Positions 1 to 6,531 of a stretch of 38,473 nt of DNA are shown one piece after another. The notes under the pieces were generated by a model that searched no databases, was not told where the DNA came from, and saw only the letters and a list, made by a program, of their open reading frames with translations. The position numbers and the translations under genes are program-made. Every line of letters starts with the position of its first letter. Within the stretch, counting starts at the first letter, position 1. This stretch comes from Lentzea sp. NBRC 105346 (GTDB taxonomy: Bacteria; Actinomycetota; Actinomycetes; Mycobacteriales; Pseudonocardiaceae): contig NZ_BSTQ01000034.1 of the NCBI RefSeq assembly GCF_030269605.1, positions 1 through 38,473 on the forward strand, read 5' to 3'.

Positions 1-14
1 GGTTCTTGTAGAAC
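1..14. repeat. Left attachment-site core (attL candidate)
   Basis: The 14 bases GGTTCTTGTAGAAC are repeated exactly at 38460-38473, so the window starts and ends on the same sequence. The integrase gene ends about 40 bases before the right copy, which fits an att core. The repeat holds an inverted repeat, GTTCT-TGT-AGAAC. It may extend outside the window, so its full length is unknown. No T-arm follows, so this is not the 3' end of a tRNA gene. Confidence 0.8.
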
Positions 15-75
15 CAGACAAGCGGCCATCGTGGCCTGCGGCGAAGATAACGAAGACGGTGTGACCAGGAAGAAC

Positions 76-154
76 GATCTTCGCTGTTTTGCGTGATCTT
101 CCACGGTTTTGCGGGGTCATCTGTACCAGGTTTGTACCCGACGATCTTGAAAGG
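76..154. repeat. Left att arm: short direct repeats, possible integrase/Xis sites
   Basis: Two kinds of repeat are visible. GATCTT followed by GTTTTGCG occurs twice in tandem (from 76 and from 95). TGTACC occurs twice, 11 bp apart (122-127 and 133-138), followed by a third GATCTT. A pair of TGTACC boxes with the same 11-bp period and a following GATCTT lies at the other end of the prophage (38384-38410). Repeats shared by both ends, at a distance from the core, are typical of arm-type sites for tyrosine integrases. That role is inferred. Confidence 0.5.
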
Positions 155-172
155 GGCTGGCACACTATGCGC

Positions 173-207
173 GGAGGCCGCGCCCAGCAGCTTTGGGCGC
201 GGCCTCC
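173..207 (-). terminator. Strong hairpin terminator downstream of the DUF397 gene
   Basis: A perfect 14-bp GC-rich stem (173-186 with 194-207) closes a 7-base loop. It lies 18 bases past the stop of the DUF397 gene on the minus strand. It has no long U tract, which is common for actinobacterial terminators. It probably insulates the prophage left end. Confidence 0.75.
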
Positions 208-224
208 TGTGTGGCTCGGTTGGG

Positions 225-407
225 TCAGCTGTCGAAGCGGCCGGCCTGGGCACCCTTCACGAGCGCCCGAACCCCCGCCACGCCGAGCCGCAGCTCCGGA
301 CCGGTCGGGTTCTTGGAGTCACGGATGCCGCCGTGGTTCGACAACTCGACGCAGCTCCCGTTCTCTCCACTTCGGGCGGACTTCCGCCACACCTCGATAG
401 CGCTCAT
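225..407 (-). CDS. DUF397 family small protein
   Basis: 60 aa. The N-terminal part (W-R-K-S, then S, then NGSCVE near residues 7-23), followed by I-R-D-S-K-x-P-x-G, is the hallmark of the DUF397 family, which in actinobacteria is encoded next to DUF5753/XRE regulators. The start ATG is 6 bases after the stop of the upstream XRE gene and has an AGTAGGA ribosome site, so the two are one operon. Members of these pairs have been described as developmental regulators and as toxin-antitoxin-like partners. In this prophage the natural reading is that it modulates the adjacent HTH protein, but which of the two is active is not visible. A hairpin follows directly. Confidence 0.85.
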   Translation of the reverse strand: MSAIEVWRKSARSGENGSCVELSNHGGIRDSKNPTGPELRLGVAGVRALVKGAQAGRFDS

Positions 408-413
408 TCCTAC

Positions 414-1253
414 TTACCTCATCTGTTTGGCCACGTCCTCGATGAACTCGGTGGACTGGACCGGATCCAGCGATACGCGGCGCACCTTTTCCACGGCCGT
501 CTTGTAGGCCGCGACATCCTCCTCTCCCTGCAAGAAAAGGCCCGACCTTCGGTTCTCCAGAAATACGACGGTCGTGGCCTTGTCGATGGTCAGCAACACC
601 ACCGGGCCGTCGAGGCCCGGATGCCAATCCGTGCCGATCTTGAACACGTGCAGGTTGATGTTCGGTCGTGCACCCATGACGAGCAGATGCTCAAGCTGGC
701 GTGCCATCACCTCAGGGCCGCCGATGTGATTCCGGAGGGCGGCCTCACCTATGAAGGCTGTGAACTGGACAGGCGAATGGGATCGCGTGAGGACCTCGGA
801 CCTGCCGACTCGAACCGCGACGCGAGTAGCGATTTCCTCTGGTGGCGCTCCAGCGGCACGAAGAATTCCGCGCACGTAGTCACCAATCTGCAGAAGACCG
901 GGGATCACGAGGGGAGCGACGTCGGTGATGTTGCTCGACAGGCCCTCGGTCTCGATCAGAGCGGCCGTCTGGAGGCGCTGTTCCGGGAGGCCGACGGCGA
1001 GCCATGACGAAGACTCCGGGTCTTCTGCCATCCGCAATGCGTCTTCGCGTTCTTCGCCGTTGACGCCCAGGTATCCGAGGATCGATGCCAGCTCGGTGAC
1101 GGGTGGTACCCGTTCGCCGTTCTCGTAGCGAGACAGCTTCGAGTGGTCAATCCCCAGACCCCTGGCGACCTCGCGGAGGCCCTTGCCTGTGGCCTGCCTG
1201 GCGGCCCGAATCCTGCCGCCGATCGCGGTCGCCTTCGGAGTGTTGCGGCTCAT
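414..1253 (-). CDS. XRE-family regulator with C-terminal DUF5753 domain
   Basis: 279 aa. Residues about 9-65 form an XRE helix-turn-helix (G-x-R-I-R-A-A-R, then REVARGLGIDHSKLSRYENG). From about residue 95 a DUF5753 domain follows (PLVIPGLLQIGDYVR, then IGEAALRNHIGG and a C-terminal W-H-P-G-L-D-G-P). Such proteins are widespread regulators in Streptomyces and Pseudonocardiaceae and pair with DUF397 proteins, as here. I chose ATG 1253 because a TATGCT -10-like box lies 7 bases upstream and no ribosome site is present, which suggests a leaderless mRNA. ATG 1265 is an alternative start. Palindromes in the divergent intergenic region suggest autoregulation. It may control the plus-strand cargo operon rather than phage immunity, since two other HTH genes sit beside the integrase. 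Confidence 0.88.
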   Translation of the reverse strand: MSRNTPKATAIGGRIRAARQATGKGLREVARGLGIDHSKLSRYENGERVPPVTELASILGYLGVNGEEREDALRMAEDPESSSWLAVGLPEQRLQTAALIETEGLSSNITDVAPLVIPGLLQIGDYVRGILRAAGAPPEEIATRVAVRVGRSEVLTRSHSPVQFTAFIGEAALRNHIGGPEVMARQLEHLLVMGARPNINLHVFKIGTDWHPGLDGPVVLLTIDKATTVVFLENRRSGLFLQGEEDVAAYKTAVEKVRRVSLDPVQSTEFIEDVAKQMR

Positions 1254-1369
1254 GCACCACAGCATAAGGACCCTGTACCCGGTTGCGCGGATCCCCTGAT
1301 CGGGGCATTGACGAGGGTGGTGCGCACCACCCAGTCTTGGTTGCACCACGGCGATGTGGTGCGCACCAC
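1254..1369. promoter_or_regulatory. Operator array of GTGGTGC/GCACCAC palindromes in divergent promoter region
   Basis: Two perfect palindromes share the core GTGGTGCGCACCAC: GGGTGGTGCGCACCACCC at 1315-1332 and the 14-bp core at 1356-1369. Their centres are 39 bp apart. Single half sites GCACCAC lie at 1254-1260, directly before the regulator's start codon, and at 1343-1349. A TTGACG hexamer at 1308-1313 could be a plus-strand -35 box with the first palindrome in its spacer, but the -10 is weak. The array lies between the DUF5753 regulator and the cargo operon, which makes it the likely binding site of that regulator. Confidence 0.65.
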
Positions 1370-1395
1370 CCCTCCAGTCAACAGGACGGCTACTC

Positions 1396-1596
1396 ATGGG
1401 CGACCCGCACACGATCCCCTGCCAGGACTCGACGATCGGTAGGTATCGCGAGACCACCGTGCGCCTCACCGAGGACCGCCAGCGCGTCGCCGTCATCGTT
1501 CCGCAGCCGTCCGGCACGTTCGACGCCGAGCAGCTCGCCCTGCTCATCGACGCGCTGGTCGAGGCGCGGCGCGAGCTCATGCAGGGAACGTCATGA
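1396..1596 (+). CDS. Small protein of unknown function, first gene of cargo operon
   Basis: 66 aa, no recognised family. The chain ends in an amphipathic helix rich in E, A, L and R (about residues 43-62), preceded by a segment with alternating charged and hydrophobic residues (T-V-R-L-T-E-D-R). I chose ATG 1396 because the frame further upstream runs through the palindromic operators; an AGGA stands 10 bases before it. It is the first gene after the operator array and overlaps the next gene by ATGA, so translation is probably coupled. Third-position GC is high throughout, supporting real coding. Confidence 0.6.
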   Translation: MGDPHTIPCQDSTIGRYRETTVRLTEDRQRVAVIVPQPSGTFDAEQLALLIDALVEARRELMQGTS

Positions 1597-2021
1597 ACGC
1601 GTTCCTGTTTGGCGTCGACGTCACGGCAGCTGTGTGCCTGCCGATCGCGTGGCTGATCCGACGACGCACGTGGGCCAGGGTCGTCGCCCTGGGATGCGTC
1701 GAAGCGATCGCCGTGCTGGCTTCCGCAATCCGGCACGCCCCGCGGACCGTCCCCTCCTGCTCGGTCCGGGTGATCGTCAGGCCACCGGCCGCCTCAGTTC
1801 TCCAGGGCGGCCGCGAATGCGCGGCGGGCAGCGGTGCGCGCGAGGACTGCGCTGCGCCCGCGCCCGCCGCGCCCGCCGCAGGCGAGGACGGCATCTCGCC
1901 TGCGGCGGCCACAAACCAGGTGCATCTCAGCCCCCCGGCGGTGCACCGGCCCCAGGTGGGCGCGGCACCGGAGTTGGTCACGCATCGCCACGCCGCGCCC
2001 GCCAACGGGGGACTCACATGA
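1593..2021 (+). CDS. Putative membrane protein with Ala/Pro-rich tail
   Basis: 142 aa. The first 50 residues contain two hydrophobic stretches (about 5-22 and 29-46) separated by an arginine cluster (I-R-R-R-T-W-A-R). The rest is rich in Ala, Pro and Gly, of low complexity and without recognisable domain. It starts on the ATGA that ends the previous gene. In actinobacteria, small spacer/transmembrane proteins with this look are often found in mobile elements such as pSAM2-type plasmids, but no specific family is claimed. Function unknown. Confidence 0.55.
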   Translation: MNAFLFGVDVTAAVCLPIAWLIRRRTWARVVALGCVEAIAVLASAIRHAPRTVPSCSVRVIVRPPAASVLQGGRECAAGSGAREDCAAPAPAAPAAGEDGISPAAATNQVHLSPPAVHRPQVGAAPELVTHRHAAPANGGLT

Positions 2022-2176
2022 ACTGGACAGTCGTCGTGATCAGCCTCGTCGGCGCCTTCGTCGCAGGGGTGTGCTTCCGGTCCTACGTCGGCTTTCCGGC
2101 GCGGTGGTGGTGGGTTCGCAGGTTCGACGCGTTCATCCTCGAAAACGTGTTGCTCTGGCGCTGGAGGAAGAAGTGA
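2018..2176 (+). CDS. Small single-pass membrane protein
   Basis: 52 aa. Residues about 3-22 are a clear transmembrane helix (V-V-V-I-S-L-V-G-A-F-V-A-G-V). The remainder is aromatic and basic (three successive Trp, then W-R-W-R-K-K at the end). The ATG overlaps the preceding stop as ATGA, and the stop overlaps the next GTG start as GTGA. The positive-inside rule suggests the C-terminus is cytoplasmic. No family recognised. Confidence 0.55.
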   Translation: MNWTVVVISLVGAFVAGVCFRSYVGFPARWWWVRRFDAFILENVLLWRWRKK

Positions 2177-2430
2177 GCTCGGAGATCCCCGCGCCAGCCG
2201 GGTACGCCTGGTGGTATCTCACCAGCGCGGCCTGGTCGCACCTGTTCCTGATCGAGTCCGTCCCGGACGACGAGGACATCCTCACCGCGATGTGTGGCCA
2301 GCCGGCCGCGGACAGCCGGGTCAAACGGCAGGAGATTGCGCCCTACTGCCCGGACTGCCTTGTCATGTCGCCCGCGACCGAGCTCGCCGACCGCCTGGAA
2401 GCGCGGAGGATCGAGCTGGCCGGATCATGA
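2173..2430 (+). CDS. Small zinc-finger-like protein
   Basis: 85 aa. A His near residue 22 (W-S-H-L-F), a Cys near residue 41 (A-M-C-G) and a C-P-D-C pair near residue 60 form a likely H-C-C-C zinc site. Small proteins with the pattern W...H-L-F, then C-G, then C-x-x-C are common in mobile elements of Pseudonocardiaceae; I know no assigned function. It uses a GTG start inside the upstream stop (GTGA) and ends in ATGA with the next gene. Confidence 0.6.
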   Translation: MSSEIPAPAGYAWWYLTSAAWSHLFLIESVPDDEDILTAMCGQPAADSRVKRQEIAPYCPDCLVMSPATELADRLEARRIELAGS

Positions 2431-2681
2431 CTGGGCGCCACACGAGCGGCCAGCCGGTCGCCAAGCTCCTCGAGGAAGCCACGCGCGACGCTTGGCCAAC
2501 GCACGGTCTCGCGTCGATCGTCCGGCCGTACATCCACCACAACCACCAGAGCGAGGACGGTCGTGTACCCGAGCCGCGAACAGATCATCCGCCAGGTTGG
2601 TCCCGGCCTCGCCGTGGGCGCTGGACCTGGACAGGCCAACTATGGGACGACACAGAACCAGGAGGCGCCTGTTCGCGATGA
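2427..2681 (+). CDS. Small protein of unknown function, possibly frameshifted
   Basis: 84 aa, linked to its neighbours by ATGA overlaps at both ends. The first 45 codons show the strong third-position G/C bias of the window. After about position 2560 the bias drops in this frame (codons GTA, CGA, ACA, CCA, CTA) and appears instead in the +1 frame, where a GTG codon at 2563 opens a stretch reading Y-P-S-R-E-Q-I-I-R-Q-V-G. Either an old frameshift has replaced the C-terminus, or a second small gene overlaps here. The N-terminal half (L-L-E-E-A, I-V-R-P-Y-I) does not match a family I know. Confidence 0.4.
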   Translation: MTGRHTSGQPVAKLLEEATRDAWPTHGLASIVRPYIHHNHQSEDGRVPEPRTDHPPGWSRPRRGRWTWTGQLWDDTEPGGACSR

Positions 2682-2938
2682 GCATCGGGGAGGTCCGGGC
2701 CGCGCTGCAAGCCGCGCAGACGCTGATCGTCGATCAGTACGGGGTCGCGGGCGACGTGCTCGGCTTTGTCAGTGAGGACATCGAGCCCATGATCGGCGCC
2801 GCGCTGCGCGGCAGCGGTCGCCCGGAGGCCGAGGAGATCGCCAGAGCGAGCAGCACGATCGTCGTAGCCGCGCGAGATCTGCACCAGGCCCTCGGTTACA
2901 CCATGGGGCTGATCGAGCGGTTCCTGGCAGAGCTGTGA
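2678..2938 (+). CDS. Small alpha-helical protein
   Basis: 86 aa, predicted to be helical throughout: S-I-G-E-V-R-A-A-L-Q-A-A, then an acidic middle and a C-terminal helix ending R-F-L-A-E-L. A GGAGG ribosome site lies 12 bases before the ATG, which also overlaps the preceding stop. Short helical proteins of this style (M-S-I-x-x-V-x-A-A-L) accompany cargo genes in actinobacterial mobile elements. Function unknown. It ends the tightly coupled part of the operon. The 95 bases before the next gene hold no clear hairpin. Confidence 0.6.
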   Translation: MSIGEVRAALQAAQTLIVDQYGVAGDVLGFVSEDIEPMIGAALRGSGRPEAEEIARASSTIVVAARDLHQALGYTMGLIERFLAEL

Positions 2939-3033
2939 CCGTACGACCAAGGGCCCTGTGCACACCGCCCGTAACACCCAGTCACCGTTGAACGAACAAC
3001 CATCCGAACCAGGTCCGTGAAGAGGGGAACCCG

Positions 3034-3606
3034 ATGTCTCAGCCGCAGTCGCCCGGCCACCAGCCCTACCCGCCGCAGCCGCAGTACGCGCCCCAGCAGC
3101 CGCCCGCCGGCTACGCCCCGCTGCCGCCGCCGGTGAAGAAGCGCAAGACCTGGCTGTGGGTCCTCGGCGCCATCGTCGCCCTGATCGTGATCGCCGGGAT
3201 CGCCAACGGCGGCAAGTCACCCAGCGACAGAACCGCGGCCGCCGGCCAGGCCACTACCTCGGCACAGGCCGCGCAACCCACCGCGGCGAAGGAACCCGCG
3301 AAACCCGCCACCCGCAAGGTCGTCTACGAGGTCACCGGCGCTGGACAGGCGCTGAGCATCACCTACATCACGGACGGCAAGGCGTCGCAGCAGCAGGCGG
3401 GCAACGTCAAGCTGCCGTGGCACCAGGAGCTCGAGCTCCCCGCAGGCGAGGCGTTCCAGATGGTCAGCCTCGTCGTGCAGGCTGGCGACGGCACACCCGA
3501 GATCTCCGCGAAAGTCACGGTCGACGGCAAGCTCGTCAAGGAAGGCAAGTCGTCCGGCCAGTACGCCGTGCTGACCCTCAGCGAGAACATCGGTTCGTTC
3601 AAGTGA
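3034..3606 (+). CDS. MmpS-like membrane-anchored protein
   Basis: 190 aa. Residues 1-34 are a Pro/Gln/Tyr-rich cytoplasmic tail, 35-38 a basic stop (K-K-R-K), about 40-57 one transmembrane helix (V-L-G-A-I-V-A-L-I-V-I-A), then an Ala/Thr linker and an extracytoplasmic beta domain from about residue 92. The motif Y-E-V-T-G-x-G, followed by I-T-Y-I-T-D-G and V-K-L-P-W, is the signature of MmpS transport accessory proteins, partners of MmpL lipid exporters in mycobacteria. There is no MmpL here, so in the lysogen it could act with a host transporter, act alone in the envelope or alter phage adsorption; all three are inference. A GAGGGG ribosome site precedes the ATG. It is not a structural phage gene and is best seen as lysogenic cargo. 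Confidence 0.8.
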   Translation: MSQPQSPGHQPYPPQPQYAPQQPPAGYAPLPPPVKKRKTWLWVLGAIVALIVIAGIANGGKSPSDRTAAAGQATTSAQAAQPTAAKEPAKPATRKVVYEVTGAGQALSITYITDGKASQQQAGNVKLPWHQELELPAGEAFQMVSLVVQAGDGTPEISAKVTVDGKLVKEGKSSGQYAVLTLSENIGSFK

Positions 3607-3776
3607 CCTCACACGAGCAGCACCTCGACCACGTGCTGCAGCAGGCAGGCCAGCTTCACCCGAACGACAACTCGGCGGGCGCCGAGGACGTGCGGGAGCT
3701 CGCCCAAGGAATCCAGCGACACCGCGCGGGACAATGCATCGACTGCGGCGCCCCCACCGGCACGTGCAGCTGCTGA
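3603..3776 (+). CDS. Small Cys-rich C-terminal protein, last gene of cargo operon
   Basis: 57 aa, GTG start overlapping the MmpS-like stop (GTGA). The N-terminal two thirds are polar and helical with several His residues; the end carries C-x-x-C then C-x-C, a possible metal site. No known family. The gene stops 13 bases before the two-way terminator. The coupling and the codon bias support that it is translated, but its short length leaves doubt. Confidence 0.5.
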   Translation: MTSHEQHLDHVLQQAGQLHPNDNSAGAEDVRELAQGIQRHRAGQCIDCGAPTGTCSC

Positions 3777-3789
3777 CCCTCCACACGCG

Positions 3790-3841
3790 ACAAAGGCCCC
3801 CGCACACCCCGGACGGATCCGGAGCGTGCGGGGGCCTTGTC
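3790..3841. terminator. Bidirectional terminator between cargo operon and late genes
   Basis: A 13-bp perfect stem, AAGGCCCCCGCAC (3793-3805) with its complement at 3826-3838, encloses a 20-base loop that itself holds CGGATCCG. Convergent transcription units end on both sides, at 3776 (plus) and 3859 (minus). On the minus strand the stem is followed by TTTGTC. Confidence 0.8.
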
Positions 3842-3858
3842 GTATCAGCTGCTCTCGC

Positions 3859-5268
3859 TCAGCTGATCCCCATCCAGGGCTGGTATCCGCCCGTGGGTGA
3901 GCCGTGCGTGGCCGGGTTGATGCTCGCGGGGTGGCCCGTCCCACCGGCGTAGAAAGACTTCCTAATCCCCGATGGCCAGCCGCCGTCGTACGCCCCAGCA
4001 CCAGACGGGCCGGTCTGGAAGGCGAACGACGGCTCGACACTCCACCCTTCCCGCCGCAGCTCCATGAACACCACACGCCGGGACGTCGACGCGGCGACCG
4101 GCGCCGACAGCGCCTTGCCCCGGACACCCGTCGACGTGAACAAACTGCTGTCGCTCGGCGTCGTGCCGAGCTGCGCCCCGGTGATGTCGTAGACGGCGAA
4201 CCCGTTCTCACCACCTGCGCCCAGCGTGCCCGCGGAGTGCACCATGCACCAGCACGTCGTGAGCGCCTTCCCAGCGGGCACGAAGATCGCCGTCCACCAG
4301 CCGTTCGTTCCCAGCGGGGAAGGATCCCGGAACCGTGCGGGGTTGTCGTTCGCCGCGACCAGCCCGTACATGATGTCCAGCGGATCGGCCGCACGGTCCT
4401 GCGTCACCCACCGCGCCCCGGTCGACTGCGACGAGTCCGCGCTCAGCACCTCGCCGGTCGCGCCGACCGCCAGCCGCGCTGGCGTGTCCGCGGCTGAGGC
4501 GATGAACAGATCGCCCTTGGCGTCGAGCAGGCTCGCCGCGACCTTGCCCGCCAGCGAGTTCGTGACCGTGGTCGCGAAGTTGGCGTCATCGCCGAGCGCG
4601 GCCGCCAGCTCGTCCAGCGTGTCCAACGCGGCCGGCGCCGAGGCCACCAACGCCGCGACCGCGGCGTTGACGATCGTGTTCACCGCCGAGGCGAAGTCAG
4701 TGATGTTCGCCGACGTGTGGCTGTGGCCGAGCTGGGAGTACCGGGCGTCACCGCGGGTCTGGTTGTAGTACTGCGTGTGGTCGTCGTCGCCGAGGCCGGT
4801 CAGGTCCCCGTGGTCGGTGACACCGCCCTGCCCGGCGGGCAGCTGGGCGGAGGGCACTTTGCCGTTCGCCCCGAGGGAGGCGACGCCGTTGGCGACGCCG
4901 AGCTCGGCGCGCGCGAGGTACAGCGACGGCAGGTCCGGGTCGAGTGGGTCGAGGGTGGTCTCGTCGACGAGGCAGTCGACGAGCTTGACCGCCGCGCCCG
5001 ACACCGGCGCGATGAACGCCCGCGCCACGTCCGTCCCGGCGATCCGGAACACGTAGTAGGAATCGGGCCCCACGATCTCCGAGTTGGGCGTGACCGTGAC
5101 CTCGACCAACCCGGTGTCGTCGGACTCCTCGACGACCGAGTCGATGATCTCGCCGTTCTCGTTGGACAGCCACAGCCCGAGCCCGGTCAGGGTGACGGTG
5201 CAGCGGCGTCGCGGCACACCGGTCTGGCCGGGGCCGTACAGGTAGTGCCGGACGACCACTGTGGACAC
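3859..5268 (-). CDS. Tail fibre / receptor-binding protein
   Basis: 469 aa. The N-terminal 130 residues form a beta-rich anchor. Around residues 150-185 there is D-H-G-D-L-T-G-L-G-D-D-D-H-T-Q-Y followed by a second H-S-H-T, the motif seen at the shaft start of many actinophage tail fibres and minor tail proteins. Then come an Ala/Asp-rich helical segment (A-L-D-T-L-D-E-L-A-A-A-L-G-D-D), a motif A-K-G-D-L-F-I-A-S-A-A-D-T-P typical of fibre repeats, and a Gly/Ser/aromatic C-terminal domain that probably binds the host surface. It is the last late gene, directly after the second holin-like gene (1-base gap) and before the terminator, an unusual place downstream of the lysis genes. Confidence 0.8.
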   Translation of the reverse strand: MSTVVVRHYLYGPGQTGVPRRRCTVTLTGLGLWLSNENGEIIDSVVEESDDTGLVEVTVTPNSEIVGPDSYYVFRIAGTDVARAFIAPVSGAAVKLVDCLVDETTLDPLDPDLPSLYLARAELGVANGVASLGANGKVPSAQLPAGQGGVTDHGDLTGLGDDDHTQYYNQTRGDARYSQLGHSHTSANITDFASAVNTIVNAAVAALVASAPAALDTLDELAAALGDDANFATTVTNSLAGKVAASLLDAKGDLFIASAADTPARLAVGATGEVLSADSSQSTGARWVTQDRAADPLDIMYGLVAANDNPARFRDPSPLGTNGWWTAIFVPAGKALTTCWCMVHSAGTLGAGGENGFAVYDITGAQLGTTPSDSSLFTSTGVRGKALSAPVAASTSRRVVFMELRREGWSVEPSFAFQTGPSGAGAYDGGWPSGIRKSFYAGGTGHPASINPATHGSPTGGYQPWMGIS

Positions 5269-5269
5269 G

Positions 5270-5548
5270 TCAGCCCCTTTCCCGTGCCTCGATCGCGTTG
5301 CGGATCGCCTGGCGTACCTGGTTGCGCTCGGCCTCGGTCAGCGGCGGCTCGTCGACCGCGGCCGCGCCGGGGATCCAGTACGCGACACCGAGCGCGACCA
5401 GCACGCCGATCGCCGAGGCGACCGGCGCGGGCAGCTGCAGGTGAGCGAAGTACTCGAGCAGCCACAGCACGATCGTGGTGCCCGCGCCGGCAGCGGAACC
5501 GCCGCTGACCTTGGCGTTGGGAACCCAACTGGTCGGCTGCGCGCTCAC
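5270..5548 (-). CDS. Holin-like membrane protein 2
   Basis: 92 aa. One or two hydrophobic stretches (about residues 22-36, T-T-I-V-L-W-L-L-E-Y-F, and 43-58, A-S-A-I-G-V-L-V-A-L-G-V-A-Y-W) are followed by a charged C-terminal tail (E-R-N-Q-V-R-Q-A-I-R-N-A). GTG start overlapping the lysozyme stop (GTGA). Size, topology and position next to a lysozyme gene fit a class II-like holin that lets the enzyme cross the membrane. It could instead be an antiholin acting with the gene at 6531-6791. Confidence 0.65.
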   Translation of the reverse strand: MSAQPTSWVPNAKVSGGSAAGAGTTIVLWLLEYFAHLQLPAPVASAIGVLVALGVAYWIPGAAAVDEPPLTEAERNQVRQAIRNAIEARERG

Positions 5549-6531
5549 AGCGGCTGGTCCGGGTTGACCGGAGGAACCACGACCGCCGCGCGGCGCCGCG
5601 CGCGCCGGTCGGCCTCGTCGTTGACCGCCGTGACCAGCTGGTCGAACTGCTCGTCGGAGATCCCGCCGAGCTGCGAACCGAGGCCCTGGGCGAGCAGCTG
5701 GCGCGCGAGCTCCGCCTCGTCGACGTCGCCGCCGGCCTCGCGGCCGAGCAACGCGTCGAGCTTCACGCCGTTCGCGGCCGACTGCTCCGCGGCCTGAGCC
5801 GCGCGCAGGTCGACGTAGCGGAACACGTCCTCGAGGGACACGTCCTGGTTCCACCAGTTCTTCATGCGGTCGCTGAGCTGCATGTCGAGCACACCTCCGA
5901 GCAGGTCGTCGAGCTCCTCGCGGGAGCCGGGGAAAAGATTGAGGTCGACGTGGCTGCCGTAGCCGGCCACGCGACCGGTGCCCGTGAACTGCAGGATCCG
6001 CACGGGCATTCCGCCGCGTGCGTCGTTCCACGGGTACGCGGGCACCTTGTCGTACGCGTCGTCGAACCAGTCCCACTCGCGGTCCGGATACCAGGACTTC
6101 CAGTGACCCCTGACCCGCTCGGCCAGCGGGCTGAGGTCCGGGCTGCCCATGGCCTGCCAGTGGAAGTTGGGCCAGTACAGCAGCGGGGTGTCGCGGTCGT
6201 TGTCCCACAACCGGTTGTGCGCCGCCCACACCTCGTTCCAGCCGCCCGAGCCTTCCTCGACGTCCACGATGGACTCGCGGTAGCGGTCGCCGACGATGCT
6301 GGTGTGGATGTCGATGGTCTGCGCCCAGTTCGGCCGCAGGTAGGTGTACGGCCGCACGGTCGCGCCGGCACGCTCCGCGGCGTCGGCCTGGGCGTGGAAC
6401 GCGCGGTTCACCACCGTGCCGTCGTTGGTGAGGATGAACACGAACCCGAAGTCGTTCTCGGCGACCACGCGCTCGACGTCCATCCCGGCGTCGGCTTGGT
6501 GGTTGGAGATGTCCATGCCCTTGACCGGCAT
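5545..6531 (-). CDS. Endolysin, glycoside hydrolase family 25 lysozyme
   Basis: 328 aa. The GH25 fold begins at residue 5 with G-M-D-I-S-N-H-Q, whose Asp is one of the usual acidic catalytic residues. S-I-V-D-V-E-E (about 90) supplies the Asp/Glu pair, and the end of the barrel is marked by I-L-Q-F-T-G-T-G-R-V-A-G-Y-G-S-H-V-D-L-N at about 178-200. The enzyme cleaves the MurNAc-GlcNAc bonds of peptidoglycan. Residues 230-328 are a helical, charged extension that may bind cell wall or mediate oligomers. Two ATG codons stand in a row; the second (6531) has better spacing (4 bases) to AAGGAGG. It is flanked by membrane protein genes, forming the lysis cassette. Confidence 0.88.
   Translation of the reverse strand: MPVKGMDISNHQADAGMDVERVVAENDFGFVFILTNDGTVVNRAFHAQADAAERAGATVRPYTYLRPNWAQTIDIHTSIVGDRYRESIVDVEEGSGGWNEVWAAHNRLWDNDRDTPLLYWPNFHWQAMGSPDLSPLAERVRGHWKSWYPDREWDWFDDAYDKVPAYPWNDARGGMPVRILQFTGTGRVAGYGSHVDLNLFPGSREELDDLLGGVLDMQLSDRMKNWWNQDVSLEDVFRYVDLRAAQAAEQSAANGVKLDALLGREAGGDVDEAELARQLLAQGLGSQLGGISDEQFDQLVTAVNDEADRRARRRAAVVVPPVNPDQPL

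Noticed and set aside
1..60. Att core as part of a host tRNA gene
   Set aside because: GGTT-CTTGTAG-AACC can be drawn as an anticodon arm, but no T arm or acceptor follows on the left and no D arm precedes on the right.
93..1007. 304-codon plus-strand open frame at the left end
   Set aside because: Antisense to the DUF5753 and DUF397 genes and running through the terminator hairpin.
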